From Bacteroidales bacterium UBA6408 (GTDB lineage Bacteria > Bacteroidota > Bacteroidia > Bacteroidales > UBA932), in NCBI GenBank assembly GCA_002439805.1, contig DJPQ01000043.1:1-10915 (forward strand): DNA of 10,915 nt. The letters run 5' to 3'. The notes under the pieces were generated by a model. The model was given only the letters and a program-made list of their open reading frames with translations, did no database searches and was not told the origin of the DNA. Positions 6,520 to 10,915 of this stretch are shown piece by piece (positions within the stretch are counted from its first letter, which is position 1; the number at the start of each line of letters is the position of its first letter). The position numbers and the translations under genes were made by a program.

Positions 6520-7947
6520 CTATCTTCTCCTTGAACCTCCGCCGGAGCTGCTCCTGCTCGCTCCCGAAGAGTGGCTTCCGCTGCTGTGGTATGACGAGCC
6601 GCTGCTCCGGTACGATGAGCTTGAGGAACTCCTGCTGTACGACGAGCTTGAGCCGCTGCGGCCTGATGAACCGCTGTAGGAACCTGAGCTTCGCGAACTG
6701 CCTGAAGAAGAGCTGCGGTAGCTGTCTGAGGATGAACTGCTGCGTCTCGTGGAAGACGGCCTGCTGTAGGTCGCGCTCCTTGAAGCACCTGATGTGCTTC
6801 TGCCGTAGCTGCCTGAGGATGAGCTGCTGCGGCTCGTGGAAGACGGTCTGCTGTAACTTCCGTAACTCCTTGTGGCTGAGCCTGTGGAGGTGCTGCCTGA
6901 TGAGTTACGCACGCTGGCGGCCGGTCTTGAAATGCTGCCGGAACTTCTTGATGGGATGGCGGTCCCGCTGCCCCTGCCCGGGCGCGATGCGCTTGCCGCG
7001 GAGGAGGTACTGCCGTTGTTGCGCACCGTAGTCGCCGGCCTTGCTACCCGCGTGACTCCGTTGCTGCCGGAAGCTGCGGTCGTTCTCCTTGCCGTGGTCG
7101 CGGCTGTGCTTCGCGTCGGCGTTCCGTTTGCCCTGACGGCCTTGGCTGAACCGCGGACGCCCGCCGTCCTTCTGACAGCCGTACCCGCTGACGATGACCT
7201 TGTGACTGAAGAACTCCGTACTGCGGACGAACCCCTCGCGCCGGAAACGGATGAACGGGAACTTGAGGCAAGTCCGCCGCCGATGCCCCTTGACCCGTAG
7301 TGCACCGGAGCCCCGCCGTGTCCGAATGCCGGCCCGTCATGCCATGGATCAGGGCGGTGATGATGATGCCAGTAATGGTCGCAGTGCCAAGGGCTGTACC
7401 ACGGGTCGTACCATCCGCTCCAGTAGAGGCTGCCGTAATAGCCGCCGTACCATGCTGGCCCATAGAGCCATGAATCATAGAACCAAGGGTCGTACCAGCG
7501 TCCGTACCAGCCTCCGTAGAACCACGGGTCATATCCGGCATAGTAGGCCGGGCTGTAAATCCCCCACCCGTAGCGGTACGGAGCCCATGCATAGCCGTAG
7601 TACGGCGCGAATCCCATGAACGGATCCACATAGACCGTCGTGACGTCCGCGTTCTCGAGATTCAGCGTCAGCGTTTTCGTCCCCTTGGCCACTGTCGCCT
7701 GAGCCGCCGTTTCGGAACTGTCCCTTGCGTCGAGCATCGTCGTTTTTGTCAGTTCCGTCAGCGCGTCTGTCTCCTCCTTGCTTTTCGCGATGTCCGCAGC
7801 GGAAGGCGTTTTCTCCGGTCGGGTGTAATATATTCCGTCATACTGACTTGCAGTCTGTGCCGTTGTTCCACAGGAAGACATCATCGCGCCGCATATCGCC
7901 AGCGCCATGATTCCCGACACCCCTGATATATAAAGCCGTTTTGTCAT
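6520..7947 (-). CDS. Tyr/Trp-rich, Ser/Arg-rich lipoprotein ('vitellogenin II precursor'-like)
   Basis: This is a predicted lipoprotein of 475 residues with an unknown role. A hydrophobic signal segment (about 9-24) ends in MMSSC, making Cys26 the likely lipidated residue. Residues 27-105 look like an ordinary soluble segment. Residues about 112-193 are extremely rich in Tyr, Trp and Gly with repeated YDPW(F/Y) motifs. A His-rich patch (HCDHYWHHHH) follows at 188-197. From about 220 to the end the protein is Ser/Arg/Gly low-complexity, strongly basic and probably disordered. Part of the tail is a 29-residue tandem duplication. Similar proteins in Bacteroides genomes carry the label 'vitellogenin II precursor', a composition-driven name that should not be read as function. 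The frame is supported by the signal peptide and by serine being encoded with mixed TCN and AGY codons. Surface adhesion, cell-wall or nucleic-acid binding would fit the composition but is speculation. Confidence 0.8.
   Translation of the reverse strand: MTKRLYISGVSGIMALAICGAMMSSCGTTAQTASQYDGIYYTRPEKTPSAADIAKSKEETDALTELTKTTMLDARDSSETAAQATVAKGTKTLTLNLENADVTTVYVDPFMGFAPYYGYAWAPYRYGWGIYSPAYYAGYDPWFYGGWYGRWYDPWFYDSWLYGPAWYGGYYGSLYWSGWYDPWYSPWHCDHYWHHHHRPDPWHDGPAFGHGGAPVHYGSRGIGGGLASSSRSSVSGARGSSAVRSSSVTRSSSAGTAVRRTAGVRGSAKAVRANGTPTRSTAATTARRTTAASGSNGVTRVARPATTVRNNGSTSSAASASRPGRGSGTAIPSRSSGSISRPAASVRNSSGSTSTGSATRSYGSYSRPSSTSRSSSSSGSYGRSTSGASRSATYSRPSSTRRSSSSSDSYRSSSSGSSRSSGSYSGSSGRSGSSSSYSRSSSSSSYRSSGSSYHSSGSHSSGASRSSSGGGSRRR
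6721..6855 (-). repeat. 87-bp in-frame tandem duplication in the lipoprotein tail
   Basis: The segment at 6721-6768 is repeated with a few substitutions at 6808-6855, an offset of 87 bp or exactly 29 codons. In the protein this gives YSRPSSTSRSSSSSGSY followed 29 residues later by YSRPSSTRRSSSSSDSY. Several differences are at third codon positions, as expected if the duplicated peptide has been maintained. This is the clearest repeat within the longer serine-rich tail. Confidence 0.7.
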
Positions 7948-8139
7948 AAATTCATATATTTTTCTTAACTTCGCGCCGCATTTCGTCCGTCACGGAATAC
8001 GGCATCCCGACGTGAATTGCAAAGAATATACCTATTTCAAATCATGCACAAGCCACCGAAAGATGCGGATTTATACGAAAACGTCGCAAAAGGGTGCGTC
8101 GGATATGGCAAATATAGGAAACAAAATTGATATATAGAT
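7948..8139. promoter_or_regulatory. Divergent promoter region between lipoprotein gene and proS
   Basis: These 192 bp separate two diverging genes and must hold promoters for both. On the minus strand, TATATTTG (complement of 8109-8116) matches the Bacteroidota -7 consensus TAnnTTTG, but no TTTG lies at the expected 19-21 bp upstream. It would give the lipoprotein gene a leader of about 150 nt. On the plus strand, TAACTTCG (7966-7973) is one base from consensus, with TTTG at 7940-7943, 22 bp upstream, just inside the lipoprotein gene. It would give proS a similarly long leader. Both assignments are tentative. No ribosome-binding site of Shine-Dalgarno type precedes either start. Confidence 0.35.
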
Positions 8140-9618
8140 ATGGCAAAGGAAGTTACAAAGAGGTCGGAGAATTACTCTCAGTGGTATGACGACCTCGTGG
8201 TGAAGGCTGACCTTGCGGAACGTTCCGCTGTCAGGGGCTGTATGGTCATAAAGCCTTACGGCTATGCAATCTGGGAGAAGATGCAGCATACTTTGGACAA
8301 GATGTTCAAGGACACGGGACATCAGAACGCATATTTCCCGCTCTTCATCCCAAAGTCTTTCTTCAGCAGAGAGGCCGAGCATGTGGAGGGATTCGCGAAG
8401 GAGTGCGCCGTGGTGACGCATCACCGTCTCATGAATGATCCGAACGGGAACGGCGTGGTTGTCGATCCGTCCGCGAAGCTTGAGGAGGAACTCATAGTGC
8501 GCCCGACTTCGGAGACAATCATTTGGAACACATACAAGGGCTGGGTCACCTCGTGGCGCGACCTTCCTATACTCTGCAACCAGTGGGCGAACGTCGTGCG
8601 CTGGGAGATGAGGACGCGGCTTTTCCTCCGTACTGCGGAGTTCCTCTGGCAGGAGGGCCACACCGCTCATGCAACCCGCGAAGAGGCCGAGCAGGAGGCG
8701 CAGAAGATGGTCGGCGTGTATGCCGACTTTGCCCGCAACACCATGGCGCTTCCGGTTGTCGTCGGGCACAAGTCGCCGAACGAAAGGTTTGCCGGTGCGC
8801 TCGACACACTGACGATTGAGGCCATGATGCAGGACGGGAAGGCTCTCCAGGCGGGCACCTCGCACTTTCTCGGCCAGAACTTCGCCAAGGCTTTTGACGT
8901 GCAGTTCACCAACAAGGAGGGCAGACAGGAGTATGTCTGGGCTACATCATGGGGCGTTTCCACCCGTCTTATGGGTGCGCTCATCATGGCTCACGGCGAT
9001 GACAACGGCCTTGTCCTTCCTCCGGCGCTCGCCCCGATTCAGGTGGTTATGGTGCCTATCTACAAGACCGACGAGGAGCACTCCGCCATAGTGGAGAGGA
9101 TGTCTCAGATTAAGGCTGAACTCGAGAAGGACGGCGTGAGCGTGAGGATTGACGACCGCGACACCCTGCGCCCGGGCTTCAAGTTCGCCGAGTGGGAGCT
9201 CAAGGGAGTTCCGGTGCGCATCGCGATGGGTCCGCGTGACCTCGCCGCCGGCACGCTTGAGATTGCCCGCAGGGACACTCTGGAGAAGACTTCGATTTCT
9301 CAGGCTGGGGTCTCCGCTCACATCGAACAGCTGCTGAAGGACATACAGGAGAATATGTACAGGAAGGCTCTCGCGTTCCGTGACGCGAACGTGCGCAAGG
9401 TTGACTCATGGGATGAGTTCAAGGAGGAAATCAAGAAGGGCGGCTTCCTGCTCTGCCACTGGGACGGCACGACCGAGACCGAGGAGCGCATCAAGGAGGA
9501 GACCAAGGCGACCATCCGCTGCATCCCGATTGACAGCTATGTCTGCGAGGAGGAGGGCAGGTGCATCTACACCGGCAAGCCTTCGCACCGCAGGGTGATT
9601 TTCTCAATTTCTTATTAG
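8140..9618 (+). CDS. proS: Proline--tRNA ligase (short form without editing insertion)
   Basis: This class II aminoacyl-tRNA synthetase attaches proline to tRNA-Pro in the cytoplasm. It has 492 residues, the size of the archaeal/eukaryote-like form (ProS type 3). The long bacterial form of about 570 residues carries an editing domain between motifs 2 and 3, which is absent here. Visible landmarks are RPTSE (121-125) for amino-acid and ATP binding, motif 2 beginning RWEMRTR (154) and running into FLWQEGHTAH, and motif 3 around WGVSTRLMGAL (271-281) followed by HGDDNGLVLPP. The anticodon-binding domain starts near VVMVPIY. The C-terminal domain has four cysteines (439, 461, 469, 475) that could bind zinc and ends in the usual aromatic tail (SISY). 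The start ATG gives the expected MAKEVTKRSENYSQWY opening. It is divergent from the lipoprotein gene and followed after 72 bp by a DUF3078 gene. Confidence 0.97.
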   Translation: MAKEVTKRSENYSQWYDDLVVKADLAERSAVRGCMVIKPYGYAIWEKMQHTLDKMFKDTGHQNAYFPLFIPKSFFSREAEHVEGFAKECAVVTHHRLMNDPNGNGVVVDPSAKLEEELIVRPTSETIIWNTYKGWVTSWRDLPILCNQWANVVRWEMRTRLFLRTAEFLWQEGHTAHATREEAEQEAQKMVGVYADFARNTMALPVVVGHKSPNERFAGALDTLTIEAMMQDGKALQAGTSHFLGQNFAKAFDVQFTNKEGRQEYVWATSWGVSTRLMGALIMAHGDDNGLVLPPALAPIQVVMVPIYKTDEEHSAIVERMSQIKAELEKDGVSVRIDDRDTLRPGFKFAEWELKGVPVRIAMGPRDLAAGTLEIARRDTLEKTSISQAGVSAHIEQLLKDIQENMYRKALAFRDANVRKVDSWDEFKEEIKKGGFLLCHWDGTTETEERIKEETKATIRCIPIDSYVCEEEGRCIYTGKPSHRRVIFSISY

Positions 9619-9631
9619 TCTCCGTTATTCC

Positions 9632-9671
9632 CTGTCATTTCGACCGGAACGGAGTGGAGCGGAGAAATCTG
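9632..9671 (+). repeat. 40-bp intergenic repeat (CTGTCATTTCGACC...GGAGAAATCTG)
   Basis: This repeat lies between proS and the DUF3078 gene. It starts CTGTCATTTCGACC, continues through a purine-rich GGAGTGGAGCGGAG core, and ends AAATCTG. A diverged copy in opposite orientation is at 4642-4680. From memory, very similar sequences recur between genes in many Bacteroidota genomes; I cannot confirm that here. TCTCCG (9619-9624) just after the proS stop could pair with CGGAGA (9660-9665), giving a weak hairpin. The repeat is intergenic and its role is unknown. Confidence 0.65.
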
Positions 9672-9690
9672 AATAATAATTAGTGTGTTG

Positions 9691-10875
9691 ATGAATATCA
9701 TGAAGAAAATCTTTGTTGCCATCGTAATGATGGCGTGCGCATCGTCCGCCGCTTCGGCTCAGGATGACGTGCAGAAGGCCGCTCAGGAAGCCGCCGCCGC
9801 GTTTGCGTCTGCACCGGTCCAGAAGGCCAAGCCGAAAAAGCCGAACTATTGGACAAATTCGCTCACGACACAGATAAATGTCGGTCAGACGAGCCTCACT
9901 AACTGGGCGGCCGGCGGAGACAACACCTTCACGCTCAAGGGATACGCCGACGGCAATGCTAACTGGAAGAAGGACAAGATGTTCTGGAACAACCGCCTCC
10001 AGCTGGAGTATGGTCTGCTCTATGCCTCTTCAAAGCCTCTGTTCCAGAAGAGCAATGACCGGATCTATCTTGAGAGCAAGTGGGGGCACAGAGTTCACGA
10101 GCAGCTCTATGCATCGGCCAACTTTGACTTCAAGAGCCAGTTCACTAAAGGGTATGATTACAAGACACCTGCGGTTCCTGACAGCTTTAAGGATGCGGAG
10201 GGCAATATTCCAAAGCTTGATGAACTCAGCCGTAAGGACCAGAAGCGGCTTTGGCAGGACGCTCGTGTCGCAAAATCCGGTTTCCTCTCTCCGGCCTACA
10301 CCACATTGGCGCTCGGTCTTGACTGGAATCCGGCAAACTGGGTCTCCGTCAGCTTCGCGCCTCTTACCGGAGGTTTTACAATCGTGACTGACAGCCAGTT
10401 CCGCAAGGCATATGGAATGAAGTTTACCAAGGATTCTGAGGCTCTGAACGAAAAGTTTGACGGTGTCGATCCGGCTGCTCTCAGCGAGGAGGACAGGAAG
10501 GCATACGATAATTTTCATGCATCTGTAGAAAACGGTTCAGCCTACCGCCCGGCTCTGTTCCAGCTCGGTACTCAGATTAAGATAGATTTCAAGGTGAACG
10601 TGAACGACAATTTCAAATACACCTCTCAGGTTGTCCTCTTCTCCGACTATCTCAACAAAATGTCCGTCCGCTTCAACTGGGATAACAAGTTCGACTGGAA
10701 GCTCGCGAAGTATTTCGCCCTAACCGTCACGACGAACATGATTTATGACAACAATGTCCTGAAGGAAGCCGGCAAGGACGCCGACGGAAACGCCATAATG
10801 AAGAAGCGCGGGCTGCAGTTTGCGGAGTCGATATCGTTCGGGTTTACATATACCATAGCCTCAAAATCCAAATAG
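9691..10875 (+). CDS. DUF3078 family predicted outer-membrane protein
   Basis: This is a protein of about 394 residues with the features of the Bacteroidota DUF3078 family, whose function is unknown. A signal peptide (KKIFVAIVMMACASSAASA before Gln-Asp-Asp) directs export. An Ala/Lys/Pro-rich spacer then leads into the family hallmark NYWTNSLTTQINVGQTSLTN, followed by WAAGGDNTF. The remainder is rich in alternating aromatic/polar strands (NNRLQLEYGLLYAS, QLYASANFDFKSQF, VRFNWDNKFDWKL) and ends near FGFTYTIASKSK, consistent with an outer-membrane beta-barrel. Three starts are in frame: GTG 9685, ATG 9691 and ATG 9700. The last gives the most typical MKKIF signal peptide and is nearly as likely as the one listed. 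The C-terminus ends in SKSK because the stop lies in a 15-bp tandem repeat. The gene follows proS on the same strand. Confidence 0.85.
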   Translation: MNIMKKIFVAIVMMACASSAASAQDDVQKAAQEAAAAFASAPVQKAKPKKPNYWTNSLTTQINVGQTSLTNWAAGGDNTFTLKGYADGNANWKKDKMFWNNRLQLEYGLLYASSKPLFQKSNDRIYLESKWGHRVHEQLYASANFDFKSQFTKGYDYKTPAVPDSFKDAEGNIPKLDELSRKDQKRLWQDARVAKSGFLSPAYTTLALGLDWNPANWVSVSFAPLTGGFTIVTDSQFRKAYGMKFTKDSEALNEKFDGVDPAALSEEDRKAYDNFHASVENGSAYRPALFQLGTQIKIDFKVNVNDNFKYTSQVVLFSDYLNKMSVRFNWDNKFDWKLAKYFALTVTTNMIYDNNVLKEAGKDADGNAIMKKRGLQFAESISFGFTYTIASKSK

Positions 10876-10890
10876 TCAAAATCCAAATAA
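10861..10890 (+). repeat. 15-bp tandem duplication spanning the DUF3078 stop codon
   Basis: TCAAAATCCAAATAG (10861-10875) is followed at once by TCAAAATCCAAATAA (10876-10890), 14 of 15 bases identical. The first unit encodes Ser-Lys-Ser-Lys-stop, and the second repeats the same codons in the same frame ending in TAA. Read-through of the first stop would therefore add only four residues before a second stop. Confidence 0.9.
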
Positions 10891-10891
10891 T

Positions 10892-10915
10892 AGGCGATCT
10901 GCGGCGTTGCACTGC
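10892..10915 (+). repeat. Start of a third palindromic 3' element (cut by window end)
   Basis: AGGCGATCTGC followed by GGCGTTGC (10892-10910) matches the first bases of copy 2 read on its minus strand (AGGCGATCTGC then TTCGTTGC), differing at two of 19 positions. As with copies 1 and 2, it begins just after a stop codon and points the same way as the gene before it. The stem partners and apical loop lie beyond the window, so the full element is inferred. Confidence 0.6.

Noticed and set aside
6872..7300. 142-codon plus-strand frame opposite the lipoprotein tail, Leu/Pro/Glu-rich
   Set aside because: Its composition is what the reverse complement of Ser/Arg/Thr/Ala codons gives. The minus-strand frame has a signal peptide and lipobox, so that frame is the gene.
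8071..8865. 264-codon minus-strand frame opposite proS
   Set aside because: It covers the conserved synthetase core on the other strand and resembles no known protein; it is a by-product of proS codon use.
8140..9618. proS as a horizontally acquired archaeal gene
   Set aside because: The short ProS form without the editing insertion is, to my knowledge, normal in Bacteroidota, and base composition matches neighbouring genes.

Overview
The window is a stretch of bacterial chromosome from a member of the Bacteroidales (Bacteroidota). I estimate by eye that it is rich in G+C, in the high fifties percent. The assignment rests on a nusA-infB pair with Bacteroidota-type proteins, an OmpP1/FadL-type porin, a DUF3078 outer-membrane protein, a compact proline--tRNA ligase without the bacterial editing insertion, mostly no Shine-Dalgarno sequences, and a lipoprotein of the type often labelled 'vitellogenin II precursor' in Bacteroides genomes. 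Family or genus cannot be fixed from this sequence alone; Rikenellaceae or the RC9/Cryptobacteroides group are guesses.

Layout. Positions 1-1215 (+): nusA, missing roughly its first ten codons. 1216-1474: A+T-richer spacer. 1475-4429 (+): infB, translation initiation factor IF-2. 4426-4807: a 380-bp region between convergent genes, almost filled by three palindromic modules. 4808-6439 (-) OmpP1/FadL-like outer-membrane protein and 6520-7947 (-) Tyr/Trp-rich, Ser/Arg-rich lipoprotein, 80 bp apart and probably co-transcribed with the lipoprotein first. 7948-8139: divergent promoter region. 8140-9618 (+): proS. 9632-9671: a 40-bp intergenic repeat. 9691-10875 (+): DUF3078 outer-membrane protein, ending in a 15-bp tandem duplication that contains its stop codon. 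From about 10892 the start of another palindromic element runs off the window.

The genes are ordinary. nusA and infB are a conserved transcription/translation block, proS charges tRNA-Pro, and the remaining three genes encode cell-envelope proteins. No defence system, CRISPR array, prophage, transposase or tRNA gene was seen.

The unexplained signal is the palindromic element found after gene ends. The copies after infB (4426-4550) and after the OmpP1 gene (4697-4797, opposite strand) share the same constant segments: CTGCTTCGTTG, an apical TCCTCACAACC-NNNN-GGTTGCTNCGG, and GCCTTGCATC. The two stems between these segments have quite different sequences, yet each pairs with its own partner. 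A third, truncated copy follows the DUF3078 gene in the same orientation relative to that gene. Constant loops with swapped but self-complementary stems suggest a family of folded 3'-end elements. A second, unrelated repeat family is present at 4642-4680 and 9632-9671.
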